From positions 186,001 through 250,000 of the forward strand of contig JACKFD010000007.1 of assembly GCA_020632655.1 (NCBI GenBank): a DNA stretch of 64,000 bases, written 5' to 3'. Origin of the DNA: Spirochaetaceae bacterium. GTDB lineage: Bacteria > Myxococcota_A > UBA9160 > UBA4427. Positions 1 through 7,947 of the stretch are shown piece by piece. Both the position numbers and the translations under genes were made by a program. Under the pieces are notes generated by a model that saw nothing but the letters and a program-made list of their open reading frames with translations, was not told the origin of the DNA and did no database searches. Position 1 is the stretch's first letter. The number at the start of each line of letters is the position of its first letter.

Positions 1-1253
1 AGCAGGAGCGCGCCGACGCCCCAGCCGAGCGACCAGAGCAGGATCAGCGCCGACACGCCCCGGATCGACTCCTCCGGCACGACCTGGTCGCCGATCGCGA
101 CGGCGATGACGGAGTTGGGGCTGAAGGTCAGCCGCACCTCGCGCATCGCGACCTTCCACCCGATCAGCACCCGGATGACCTTGATGCCGCCCGCCGTCGA
201 GCCCGCGCAGCCGCCGATGAACATCAGGCCGACCAGGATCGCGTGGGCGAGGCCCGGCCACTGGGCGAAGTCCTCCGTCGCGAAGCCCGTCGTCGTCACG
301 AGCGACACGACGTGGAAGGCCGCATCGAGCGCCGTCTCCGCCACCGAGGCCACGGGCCCGCCCGCCGCCACGAGCTCCCCCGCCGCCATCACGTCGATCG
401 TCACGACGAGGCTCGCGAAGAACACGATCCCCAGGTAGAAGCGCAGCTCGACGTCGCGGAGGATCGAAGCGTCCCGACGCTGGGCGAGCGTGTAGTAGAG
501 CGAGAAGTTCACGCCCGCGGCGACCATGAAGACCAGGATGATGGTCTGCTGGAGCGGGCCGAAATGCGCCGCGGAGGCCGTGTAGGGCGAGAAGCCGCCG
601 GTCGAGACCGTCGAGAAGGAATGCGTCAGCGCGTCGAAGAGGCTCGCACCGCAGATCATCATCGCGACGGTCTGGAGCAGGGTCAGGACGGCGTAGACGC
701 GGAAGAGCGCAACGGCGGTCTGATGCACCCGGGCGTGCATGATCTCGGCCTTCGGACCGGGCACCTCGAGCTTGAAGAGGAAGCGCGCGCCCGGGCCGAG
801 CTCCGAGAGCAGGGCCACGAAGAGCACGACGATTCCGATGCCGCCGAGCCATTGCGTCATGCTGCGCCAGAAGAGGATCGGGCGCGGGACCGCTTCGATG
901 TCGACGAGGATCGACGCGCCGGTCGTCGTGAAGCCCGAGCTCGACTCGAAGAGCGCGTCGGCGAGACCGGGGACCGAGCCGCTCGCGACGTAGGGGATCG
1001 CGCCGACGATCGAGGCGAGCAGCCAGGAGCCGACCACGATCACGACGCCGTCGCGTCGGTAGAGCTCACCCTCCTTCGACCCGAAGAGCCGCAGCAGGAG
1101 CCCCGTCCCGAGACTCGCGCCGGCGCCGATCACGAAGGCCGCCATCGAGTCGAGGTCGAGGGGCACGAGGCAGAACGCGATCGGGACGAGCTCCGCCGCC
1201 GCCAGCACCACGAGGACGAGCCCGAGGATCGAGCATGCTCGACGGGGATTCAT
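1..1253 (-). CDS. trkH: Trk-type K+ uptake channel subunit TrkH, C-terminus outside window
   Basis: Membrane channel subunit that moves K+ into the cell, gated by the cytosolic TrkA ring. The frame opens at ATG 1253 and stays open to the window edge (about 417 codons). The pore-loop signatures are visible in order: SSGFTTTGAS, MTQWLGGIGI, STVSTGGFSP, TTTGFATEDF and GGCAGSTAGGIK, separated by hydrophobic helices. The start lies only 9 bp after the trkA stop, so the two form one operon read leftwards. The C-terminal end lies before base 1. Identification is firm because these loops are diagnostic of TrkH/KtrB channels; TrkH is preferred because of the two-domain TrkA next door. Confidence 0.95.
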   Translation of the reverse strand, partial: MNPRRACSILGLVLVVLAAAELVPIAFCLVPLDLDSMAAFVIGAGASLGTGLLLRLFGSKEGELYRRDGVVIVVGSWLLASIVGAIPYVASGSVPGLADALFESSSGFTTTGASILVDIEAVPRPILFWRSMTQWLGGIGIVVLFVALLSELGPGARFLFKLEVPGPKAEIMHARVHQTAVALFRVYAVLTLLQTVAMMICGASLFDALTHSFSTVSTGGFSPYTASAAHFGPLQQTIILVFMVAAGVNFSLYYTLAQRRDASILRDVELRFYLGIVFFASLVVTIDVMAAGELVAAGGPVASVAETALDAAFHVVSLVTTTGFATEDFAQWPGLAHAILVGLMFIGGCAGSTAGGIKVIRVLIGWKVAMREVRLTFSPNSVIAVAIGDQVVPEESIRGVSALILLWSLGWGVGALL

Positions 1254-1262
1254 CGCGCGCCC

Positions 1263-2621
1263 TCAGTCGGAGTCCGTGCCCGGGAAGAGCAGCTGCGCCG
1301 TGCCGATCTCCTCGCGTCGCACGAAGAGCACGACCTCGTCCCCGACCTCGAAGCGATACCCGCCGCGCGGGATGATCGCCTGACCGCCCCGCATCACGGC
1401 GGCGACGAGCAGGCCGCGCGGGATCTCGATGTTCTCGAGCAGACCGCCCTCGGTCGGGCTCATGGCGTGGACGCGGCGCTGGATGAACTCGGCGGCGCCG
1501 TTCTCGAAGGAGACGATGTGCGGCTCGTAGTTGCTGTCGATGTAGGTGCGGATGCGCTCGGCGGCGATCGTGCGGGGCGAGACGACGTCGAGCAGCGCCA
1601 CCTTGCGCCAGAGCGTCGACGTCTCGCTCTTCTGCACGAGGGCCGTCAGCTGCCGTGCGCCGAGCTCCTGCGCGAGCAGGCATGCCATCAGGTTCGTCTC
1701 GTCGTTGCCCGTGAGGGCGATGAAGTTGCGCGCGTCGCCGACGCCCTCCGACGCGAGGACGGACATGTCGGTCGCGTCGCCGTGGATCACGTCGTGATGC
1801 GGAAACTCGGCCGCCAGAGCCTCGGCGCGCACGCGATCGAGCTCGATCACCTTGATGCGCGCGGCCTGCCCCTCGAGGCCGTTGATGACGGTGCGTGCCG
1901 TGTCGCCGCCGCCGGCGATCACGACGAGGCCGACCCTTTGCGAGTGCCCGCTCACGCGCCGCTCGACCTCGGAGATCGTGTCGCGGGTGCCGATCACGAG
2001 CACGTCGTCCCCGACCTTCGCGCGATCCGAGCCGGTCGGCACGACGACCCGACCCTCGGAGATGAAGGCGAGGATCAGACAGCCCTTCGGCAGGTTCGCT
2101 TCGGAGAGCGGAACCTGCGTGAGGACCGAGCCCGCCTCGATCGCCGTGCGACGGACCTGGAGCGCGCCGCCGGCGATGTATTCGATGTCGAGCGTGTTGT
2201 AGCCGAGCACGTAGTTCAGTACGCGCGTCGTCGTCAGCAGCTGCGTCGAGAGCAGCAGGTCGGCCTTGAAGTTCTTCTCGTAGACGCGTCCGAAGCGCGT
2301 CACGTCCTCGGAGGTCTTGACCCGGACGACCGTCCGCGGCGCGCCCAGGCTCTTCGCGAGCAGCGACGCGGCGAGGTTCGCCTCGTCCGAGGCGCTCGCC
2401 GCCACGAAGAGGTCGGAGCGCGCGACCTGCGCCTTCTCGAGCACGGGGACGTGGCTGCCGTTGCCGAGCACGAAGCCGACGTCGAGCTGGTCCTCGACGC
2501 GCTTGCCGATCGCGGGGTCGGAGTCGATCAGCGTCACGATGTGGCCTTCGCCCGAGAGGCCGCGGGCCAGGTAGCGACCGACCTCTCCGGCTCCCATGAT
2601 GACGAATCGACGCTGGTCCAT
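1263..2621 (-). CDS. trkA: Trk system K+ regulatory NAD-binding subunit TrkA
   Basis: Cytosolic gating subunit of the Trk K+ channel that senses NAD(H)/nucleotides. The 452-residue length matches two-unit TrkA. The first Rossmann nucleotide-binding motif is GAGEVGRYLA (about residues 10-19) and the second is around IAGGGDTART (about residue 236). Each is followed by a TrkA_C domain, the second ending near residue 445. It is upstream of trkH on the same strand. No clear Shine-Dalgarno sequence precedes the ATG. A long frame on the opposite strand is an antisense shadow. Confidence 0.95.
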   Translation of the reverse strand: MDQRRFVIMGAGEVGRYLARGLSGEGHIVTLIDSDPAIGKRVEDQLDVGFVLGNGSHVPVLEKAQVARSDLFVAASASDEANLAASLLAKSLGAPRTVVRVKTSEDVTRFGRVYEKNFKADLLLSTQLLTTTRVLNYVLGYNTLDIEYIAGGALQVRRTAIEAGSVLTQVPLSEANLPKGCLILAFISEGRVVVPTGSDRAKVGDDVLVIGTRDTISEVERRVSGHSQRVGLVVIAGGGDTARTVINGLEGQAARIKVIELDRVRAEALAAEFPHHDVIHGDATDMSVLASEGVGDARNFIALTGNDETNLMACLLAQELGARQLTALVQKSETSTLWRKVALLDVVSPRTIAAERIRTYIDSNYEPHIVSFENGAAEFIQRRVHAMSPTEGGLLENIEIPRGLLVAAVMRGGQAIIPRGGYRFEVGDEVVLFVRREEIGTAQLLFPGTDSD

Positions 2622-2953
2622 GCGGGCGCTCGCTGGCTGGGTTCTGGGCGGCGCCTAGTGTGACACGCCTCGCAGAGCCCCGACAGCGGAGCACGCGCAT
2701 CGACTGCCGGATGCGGCGGAGCGCCGGCTGGAATCGGCAGGCGCGCAGGCATCCGAGAGCCTGTGCGTCCGCTCTCATCGAGAACGCCGGGGCATATGCC
2801 TTGCACTCCCACCCGTCGGCGCGTCCCCGGTCCACCGACGTCCGGTGCCCGCATGGGCTCGCGCTCGAAGCCGCTCCACGCAGGGTCCACCGCGCACGCG
2901 CGTCGTCGGATCTCGACGGGGAGGCGAGGGAAAGCCGAGAAAGGATGGACGAC
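2622..2953. other. Divergent intergenic region, no gene supported
   Basis: This 332-bp gap separates leftward trkA from the rightward gene at 2954. Open frames cross it but lack recognisable protein features. It must hold promoters for both sides; I cannot point to a convincing -35/-10 pair. A purine-rich stretch (about 2926-2945) supplies the ribosome binding site for the downstream gene. Confidence 0.5.
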
Positions 2954-4006
2954 ATGTCGAATACATGGATGGGGCGAAGTGCCCGACGCATGCTGATCCT
3001 GGCGATCGTGCCCCTGACCGCGGCCGCCACGACCGCCACGGCGGGGGGGCGTGACGGCCGGGGCGGGATCTGCACCCGGACAGCGGGGCTCCAGAAGCAG
3101 GCCTGCTTCGCCGAGCTCGCGGACGACTACCTCACGACGCAGGCCGCCTGCATCAACGATCCGGAGAACGCACGCGACTGCCTGCGCGAGGCGCGGTGGG
3201 CCCGGGAAGAGATGCAGGACGAGTGTCGCGAGCAGCACGAGGCGAGGCGCGAGTTCTGCGAAGAGGTCGGCGAGGCGGCCTACGCGCCGGATCTCTCGCC
3301 CGAGCTCTTCCAGGACCCGCGGAGCCCGTCGCGCCCGAATGCCTGGTTCCCGCTCGAGGTCGGCAGCCATTGGGTCTACGAGGAGGACGGCGAGCGGATC
3401 GAGATCGAGATCCTGGACGCCAGGAAGCGCGTCGGCGAGATCGACTGCATCGTCTACCGCGACACGGTCACGAGCCACGGTCTCCTCGTCGAGGACACGG
3501 ACGACTGGTTCGGCCTGCGCACGAACGGCGACGTCGAGTACTGCGGCGAGGAGGTCAAGGACTACGAATACTTCGGGGGCGACGATCCCGAGGAGCCCGA
3601 GCTCGTCTCGATCGAGGGCCGCTTCAAGGCCGGCGTCGAGCTCGCGAAGTCGGGCACGGCCTTCCTCGGCACGCCGGTCCCCGGCAGCCACTACCGCCAG
3701 GAGTGGGATCCGGGCAATGCGGAGGACGTGGGCGAGGTGCTCTCCGTCGACTACGCCTGGGGGCACGACGCGACGCTCGACGAGCTCGTGCCGCAGGCGC
3801 TGGCGGAGCTGATGTGCGCGGACGGCGACTGCGTCGTGATCGCCGATCGCTCGCTGCTCGACCCGAGCGCGTTCGAGCGCAAGTACTACGCCCGCGGCGT
3901 GGGCAAGTTCCTCGAGACGAAGCCCGAGGAAGGGGCGTTCGTGCCGCTGGTCGGGTGCAACGTCGACCCGCGCTGTGACGCGCTCCCGATCGCCGGCGAC
4001 GAGTAG
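2954..4006 (+). CDS. Exported Cys-containing protein of unknown function
   Basis: Not recognised. The product (350 residues from this start) begins with a basic stretch and a hydrophobic core (MLILAIVPLTAAATTATA), a likely Sec signal peptide. A region rich in Cys, Glu and Arg follows (about residues 35-95), then an acidic, Trp/Tyr-rich domain starting FPLEVGSHWVYEEDGE. That phrase resembles outer-surface or lipoprotein beta domains seen in many environmental genomes, but I assign no function. ATG 2954 is chosen because AAAGGA sits 8 nt upstream; ATG 2945 in the same frame is an alternative. It ends 147 bp before a convergent gene. Confidence 0.7.
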   Translation: MSNTWMGRSARRMLILAIVPLTAAATTATAGGRDGRGGICTRTAGLQKQACFAELADDYLTTQAACINDPENARDCLREARWAREEMQDECREQHEARREFCEEVGEAAYAPDLSPELFQDPRSPSRPNAWFPLEVGSHWVYEEDGERIEIEILDARKRVGEIDCIVYRDTVTSHGLLVEDTDDWFGLRTNGDVEYCGEEVKDYEYFGGDDPEEPELVSIEGRFKAGVELAKSGTAFLGTPVPGSHYRQEWDPGNAEDVGEVLSVDYAWGHDATLDELVPQALAELMCADGDCVVIADRSLLDPSAFERKYYARGVGKFLETKPEEGAFVPLVGCNVDPRCDALPIAGDE

Positions 4007-4153
4007 CCGCTCCGATCTCGGGGGCCGCCCGGAACGCCGGTCCCCGCGCGCCGTCCCGTTCGCAGATCGCAGCGGGGCGGCGCGTCCGGCTCGCCGTCAC
4101 ACCCCGCCGCGGAGCGCACGTCGACCGAATCGCCTTCCCCGACGCCGTGCGCG

Positions 4154-4822
4154 CTACATCCCGACGTTCGGGTTCACGCGCGGCGCGGTCTCGTCGTCGA
4201 GGTGCTCGATGCAGGCGAGCAGGGCGATGCGATGGGCGAGGCGGTCGCCTTCGAGCGGGCGGGGCTCGAGGATGCTGAGGGCGGTGTTCGCGATCGCGAC
4301 CTGGCCGTCGGCGTTCGCGATGCGGCCCAGGTCCGTCGGCGAGAGCAGCACCCGCTCGAAGAGCGAGCGCAACACGAGGCCATGGGTCACGACCGCGAGA
4401 TGGCGCTCGTCCCCGACCGCCGCGAAGCGCTCGAGCCAATGTCGTTCGATCCGTTCCCAGACGCGGTCGACGCGGGCGTGGAACGTGCTCCAGCTCTCAC
4501 CTTCGGGCGGGGCATAGTCGGGCGCAAAGGGATCGAAGTCGAGGTCGGCGTAGCGCCGCCCGCGCAGCGCGCCGAGGTTGCGCTCGGCCAGCTCCGCGTC
4601 GACGCGAAGCGGCGCCCCGGTCGTGCGTCCGACCGCCTCGGCGGTCATGTGCGCACGAGCATGGTCCGAGACCCAGATCTCGGCGATCCGTTCCGAGGCG
4701 AGACGCCGCCCGAGGCGCTCGGCCTGCGCGAGGCCGCGGTCGGAGAGCGGCGTGTCCGGGAACTGGATGATGCGGTCGCGGTTGCCCGGTGTCTCGCCGT
4801 GTCGGATCAGCAGGATCGCCAT
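4154..4822 (-). CDS. Histidine phosphatase family protein (phosphoglycerate-mutase fold)
   Basis: Cytosolic phosphatase or mutase of the branch-1 histidine phosphatase superfamily, 222 residues. The phospho-acceptor motif LIRHGE is at residues 5-10, with ERNLG near residue 80 and the second catalytic His in VVTHG (about residue 145). The substrate cannot be told: candidates are small phosphosugars, nucleotide-loop precursors or phosphoproteins. The closest named possibilities are CobC/GpmB-like phosphatases. The message is probably leaderless, since a TACGCT hexamer ends 7 nt before the ATG and no ribosome binding site is visible. It is followed (48 bp upstream in the map) by a CheC-like gene on the same strand. 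Confidence 0.85.
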   Translation of the reverse strand: MAILLIRHGETPGNRDRIIQFPDTPLSDRGLAQAERLGRRLASERIAEIWVSDHARAHMTAEAVGRTTGAPLRVDAELAERNLGALRGRRYADLDFDPFAPDYAPPEGESWSTFHARVDRVWERIERHWLERFAAVGDERHLAVVTHGLVLRSLFERVLLSPTDLGRIANADGQVAIANTALSILEPRPLEGDRLAHRIALLACIEHLDDETAPRVNPNVGM

Positions 4823-4829
4823 GCGGCGC

Positions 4830-4835
4830 AGCGTA
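4830..4835 (-). promoter_or_regulatory. Candidate -10 element of a leaderless transcript
   Basis: On the minus strand TACGCT is followed by exactly 7 nt and then the ATG of the histidine phosphatase gene. No Shine-Dalgarno sequence lies between. The same geometry (TAnnnT, 7 nt, start codon) occurs at 30040 and 63830. No TTGACA-like -35 is present 17 bp upstream. Confidence 0.4.
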
Positions 4836-4870
4836 GCGCCGGGGGCCGCCGGAAGCGGCCGCCGCGCCGG

Positions 4871-5452
4871 TCAGTGGACCGCGGCGGAGAGCGCCGAGAG
4901 CAGCCCGGGCAGGTATTTCGGCTCGATCAGCAGATGCGATACCGCCGAAAGCACCTCGTCCCGAACCCCGATCCGAAGCCGCAGCGACAGCACCAGCGTG
5001 TCCGAGGGCGCATGCGTCGCCACGAGCATCGCGAGCTCCGGCTGCTCGACCAGCTCGCCCCCCTCGAAGCGGACCGCCGCGCGCCGCAGCTCGCCGAGCG
5101 AGCGGGCGATGCCCGAGAGCACGGCCCGACCGAGTGCGACGAAGACCTCGAGCGGATCGCCGTCCCCGCCGATCTGCGCCCAGAGCAGCGCCTCCTCCGG
5201 CTCGAGCGCCAGGGCGAGGGAGCCCGGCAACGCGCCGTCGAGCCGCCCCATCACCGCGGCCGTCAGGTCGTCCGAGAGCACGAGTCCCTGCTCGCCGAAC
5301 TCGGCGAGCGCCGTGCACCGGATCTCGTGCACCTCGATCTCGGTCTCGCAGCCACCGATCTCCGCCAGCGCCGCTTCGCCGACCGCCACGGCCTCGGCAA
5401 AGAAGCCGTGCAGCGCGATCATCTGCTCCGTCGAAATCTTCGGAATCGTCAT
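4871..5452 (-). CDS. CheC/CheX-like protein, tentative
   Basis: 193 residues with no membrane segment or signal peptide. The N-terminal helix (ALAEIGG region), followed by LVLSDDLTAAVMGRL, a central helical LGRAVLSGIARSLGE and a closing ISHLLIEP-like segment, resembles the repeated alpha-beta layout of CheC phosphatases. Those proteins dephosphorylate CheY-P or act as adaptors. The catalytic E-x2-N pairs of active CheC are not obvious, so if the family is right it may be a non-catalytic relative. No chemotaxis genes are nearby. The ATG is the only sensible start. A GAGGAG tract lies rather far (about 15 nt) upstream. Confidence 0.5.
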   Translation of the reverse strand: MTIPKISTEQMIALHGFFAEAVAVGEAALAEIGGCETEIEVHEIRCTALAEFGEQGLVLSDDLTAAVMGRLDGALPGSLALALEPEEALLWAQIGGDGDPLEVFVALGRAVLSGIARSLGELRRAAVRFEGGELVEQPELAMLVATHAPSDTLVLSLRLRIGVRDEVLSAVSHLLIEPKYLPGLLSALSAAVH

Positions 5453-5638
5453 CGTGGGGGCGACTCGTCTCCTCGAACCTCGAAGCTATCGTCCGGCTGC
5501 CGCGAAGAAGAAGGGGTTTCCCATCACGACGGTGGATTTTCCGGGACGACCGGCAGTCGGGGCGCGCCCGACGCGCGGCCGCACCGTAGCCGAGGGGCAG
5601 GCCTCGGCGACAGGGATGGGAGACACGAGCGGGACGCG

Positions 5639-6376
5639 ATGCGCCTGATCCTCTCGAACGACGACGGCGTGCACGCCCCGGGCCTCGCCACCCTGCACGA
5701 GGTCCTGCTCGAGCGGGGCGACTGTCTCGTCGTCGCCCCGAGCGGACCGCGCAGCGGCGTCGGTCACGCCGTGACCGAGCGCCAGCCGATGGGGCTCGAA
5801 GAGCACGCGCCGGGGCGCTTCGGGCTCGACGGCACGCCGGCCGACTGCGCGCGGGTCGCCCTCGGCCGGGGCGCCGCCTTCGCCCGCGAGCAGCTGGGCG
5901 ACGCGGCCCGGGGCCCCGCGCTCTGGCTCGTCTCCGGCATCAATCACGGCGCCAACCTCGGCGTCGACACCTACATCTCGGGCACCGCCGCCGCCGCCCG
6001 CGAGGCCGCCATCCTGGGCCATCCGTCCATCGCGATCTCCCAGTACGTCCGCAAGCACCGCGAGCCCGACTGGCGCGCCACCGCCCGCCGCGCCCGCCGC
6101 GTGCTCGAGGTGCTGCTCGAGCAGCCGCCCCGGGCGGGCCATTTCTGGAACGTGAACCTGCCGCACCCGGCGGACGACGCCTGGGAGAACGAGATCGTCT
6201 TCTGCCCCCTCGATCCGAGCCCCCACGCCTTCGACTGGATCCGCCGCGAGGGCCGGCTCGAGGTCGTGAGCGACTATCACGGGCGTCCCCGGCGACCCGG
6301 ACACGACGTCGAGGTCTGCATGGGGGGGCGGATCGCGGTGACCGAGATCCCGATCCAGCCCCTGCCGGCCGCGTGA
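5639..6376 (+). CDS. surE: 5'/3'-nucleotidase SurE
   Basis: Metal-dependent phosphatase that removes phosphate from 5'- and 3'-nucleotides and short polyphosphate in stationary-phase survival. The 245 residues begin MRLILSNDDG, which holds the metal-binding Asp pair (D8, D9). The family signature GINHGANLGVDTYISGT (about residue 100) carries the metal-ligand Asn and the Ser-Gly-Thr loop. Ser near residue 39 (GPRSGVGH) completes the site. The frame can be extended far upstream, but ATG 5639 is where homology begins. The gene stands between a leftward CheC-like gene and a small orphan with its own promoter. Confidence 0.95.
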   Translation: MRLILSNDDGVHAPGLATLHEVLLERGDCLVVAPSGPRSGVGHAVTERQPMGLEEHAPGRFGLDGTPADCARVALGRGAAFAREQLGDAARGPALWLVSGINHGANLGVDTYISGTAAAAREAAILGHPSIAISQYVRKHREPDWRATARRARRVLEVLLEQPPRAGHFWNVNLPHPADDAWENEIVFCPLDPSPHAFDWIRREGRLEVVSDYHGRPRRPGHDVEVCMGGRIAVTEIPIQPLPAA

Positions 6377-6454
6377 TCGCGGCCACGCGACGCCTCGCCG
6401 GGCCCCGCGCGGTGCTCCCGAGATGGATCGCGAGATCCGTCACGCGATCGTCCT

Positions 6455-6483
6455 TTGACTTTCCGCTGGACAGCCGATACAAA
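6455..6483 (+). promoter_or_regulatory. Sigma-70-type promoter for the orphan gene at 6526
   Basis: TTGACT (6455-6460, 5 of 6 consensus), a 17-bp spacer and TACAAA (6478-6483, 4 of 6) form the best housekeeping-type promoter I found in the window. Transcription would start about 6490, some 36 nt before ATG 6526. The local sequence is more AT-rich than its surroundings. Confidence 0.55.
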
Positions 6484-6525
6484 CGCGTCTTCGATCGCAC
6501 GACGATCGCCCGGAGCTCCGAACCG

Positions 6526-6807
6526 ATGACCGCCTACACCCTCCGCTCGACGCGCCCGACGCCGCCGACCGCCCTTGCGGGCGACGTCGTGGCTGCGTGC
6601 TTCCGCGGCGACACGTGGGTCGGGCTCGGCCTCGCCCGTGTCGGATCCTCCGACCCGGCCCGGCTGCTCGCCTGGCAGGCCTTCGGGATGCAGAGCCAGA
6701 ACGACATTTCCGCCCTCCACCCGTCCGCCCTCGACCTGGCCTCGCGCCGCGTCGGCAAGCGGACGCGCAGGGAGGGGCGCTTCGAGGACCCCGTCGGGAG
6801 CAGCTAG
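6526..6807 (+). CDS. Small orphan protein, unknown
   Basis: Not recognised. The 93-residue product is basic, with no signal peptide or membrane helix; it ends in a run of Arg/Lys (RRVGKRTRREGR). Evidence that it is real comes from context: a good promoter at 6455-6483, a CGGAG tract 10 nt before ATG 6526, and a 12-bp stem-loop about 50 bp after its stop. A longer in-frame start exists at GTG 6373, overlapping the surE stop, but it lies upstream of the promoter. Confidence 0.5.
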   Translation: MTAYTLRSTRPTPPTALAGDVVAACFRGDTWVGLGLARVGSSDPARLLAWQAFGMQSQNDISALHPSALDLASRRVGKRTRREGRFEDPVGSS

Positions 6808-6857
6808 CCGAGCAGGCAGCCCCGACGACTCCGGCCGAGACCGGAGGACGAGTCGAA

Positions 6858-6893
6858 GAGAGCCCCTCCCGCCCACCGGCCGGAGGGGCTCTC
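6858..6893 (+). terminator. Stem-loop terminator, T-poor
   Basis: A perfect 12-bp stem (GAGAGCCCCTCC at 6858-6869 with its complement at 6882-6893) and a 12-nt loop lie 50 bp after the orphan gene. The run after the stem is GGCGTTTCGG rather than a T tract; the same tail recurs after the hairpin at 44307. Confidence 0.6.
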
Positions 6894-7012
6894 GGCGTTT
6901 CGGGCCCCGGATCGGAGACCGGGACCGGAGGCCGGAATCGAGCACAGCGTGGATTCGAGCGCGGCCGTCGCAAGGAAGACGGCCGCTGGACGAGGACGAG
7001 GAGGAAGGGACG

Positions 7013-7315
7013 ATGGAACGGGAGATCGACGAGACCCATCGACGGGTGCTCTGGCTCGAGCGGCTGGCGTGGAATGCCGCCGCCGGGGCCGTCGTCGCCG
7101 TCCTCCTCCTGGTGCTGCTCTGGTCGCTGCACTGGCTCGATCGGATCGCGCCGGAGCCCGCGCTGGCGCCGGCGCCCGTGGCCGCGGGGCCCGCGCCGGA
7201 GGCCGGGAGCGCGGGCCTGCGCTGGCACGCCGAGCGACCGGGCGCACGACCGATCGACGTCCTGACCCGATCCGTCCAGTCGGATCCGGGCGGTCGGGCG
7301 GGGCCGGGAGGCTGA
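7013..7315 (+). CDS. Small single-pass membrane protein, unknown
   Basis: 100 residues. A charged, probably cytosolic N-terminus (MEREIDETHRRVLWLERLA) is followed by one strongly hydrophobic segment (about residues 21-44), then a Pro/Ala-rich tail facing the periplasm. No family recognised. The start is well supported by GAGGAAGGGA a few bases before ATG 7013. The gene is isolated between two hairpins (6858 and 7346), so it is probably transcribed alone. Low-complexity tail composition limits homology inference. Confidence 0.6.
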   Translation: MEREIDETHRRVLWLERLAWNAAAGAVVAVLLLVLLWSLHWLDRIAPEPALAPAPVAAGPAPEAGSAGLRWHAERPGARPIDVLTRSVQSDPGGRAGPGG

Positions 7316-7345
7316 GCCGGTCCGCGAGGCTCGACCGCAAACGAC

Positions 7346-7380
7346 GACGGCCCCGGCGAGACACGCTCGCCGGGGCCGTC
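7346..7380. terminator. Strong bidirectional hairpin between convergent genes
   Basis: A perfect 15-bp GC-rich stem (7346-7360 with 7366-7380) and 5-nt loop sit midway between genes converging at 7315 and 7415. No T tract follows on either side, so it is a terminator by position and stability rather than by the classical form. Confidence 0.65.
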
Positions 7381-7414
7381 CGAACGCCACACGGGTCGGC
7401 TGCGGGACCGCGCG

Positions 7415-7903
7415 CTAGTTCGACCAGCGCTCGCCGAGCTCGTTGGCCGCGGCGTCGGCGCTGTCGGCGGCCGAGTCGATCGAGTCCTCGATCATGTCGC
7501 CCGTGGCTTCGACCGAGTCGCGCACGGCGGCGCTGCCCCGATCCATCGCCGCGGCCGCGTCGGTCCGCGCCTGATCGACGGCGCCGGAGACCGTGTCACC
7601 CGCCTCGCGCGCGGCCTGCTCGGCGCGGCGCTTCGCCTCGTCGGCGCTCTCCTGCACCCCGGCGACCGCGTCGTCGACGGCCCGGCCCGCATCGGCGGCC
7701 ATCGACTCGGCACCCGCCTGCGCATCCGCCGCGGCCCCGCGCGCTGCGTCCTGCAGGTCGCGCACGCCCGCCTCGACGTTGCCGAGGGTCCGGTCGAGGG
7801 CCTCCCCCGGCGTCTGCGGCGAATCCTGATCCTGGCTGCACGCGACGCCCCCAGCGAGGGCCAGCGCGATCACCCATCCGAACGTTGCGAATCTCGTGTT
7901 CAT
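7415..7903 (-). CDS. Ala-rich apolipoprotein-like lipoprotein
   Basis: 162 residues. An N-terminal signal peptide ends in a lipobox (GGVAC, Cys at about residue 22), so the protein should be lipid-anchored. The mature part is almost wholly Ala/Asp/Glu/Arg/Gln in a heptad-like pattern (repeats of the kind AADAQAGAESMAADAGRAVDDA), predicted as long amphipathic helix or coiled coil, as in late-embryogenesis or apolipoprotein-like bacterial proteins. No enzymatic motif is present. ATG 7903 is chosen because GGAGGAG precedes it by 6 nt; an upstream in-frame ATG at 7951 would bury the signal peptide. It lies leftward, 45 bp from the neighbouring PEP-CTERM gene's end. Confidence 0.75.
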   Translation of the reverse strand: MNTRFATFGWVIALALAGGVACSQDQDSPQTPGEALDRTLGNVEAGVRDLQDAARGAAADAQAGAESMAADAGRAVDDAVAGVQESADEAKRRAEQAAREAGDTVSGAVDQARTDAAAAMDRGSAAVRDSVEATGDMIEDSIDSAADSADAAANELGERWSN

Positions 7904-7947
7904 CCGTCGCTCCTCCGACCTCGTGAATGCCTCGGGAGCGACCGGGG

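Noticed and set aside
243..2663. Open frame of 806 codons on the + strand opposite trkA
   Set aside because: Highly charged Arg/Glu/His composition and no domain; it is the antisense of trkA, whose motifs are clear.
2660..2953. Longer N-terminus for the 2954 gene, from GTG 2660
   Set aside because: It would place about 98 low-complexity residues before an obvious signal peptide.
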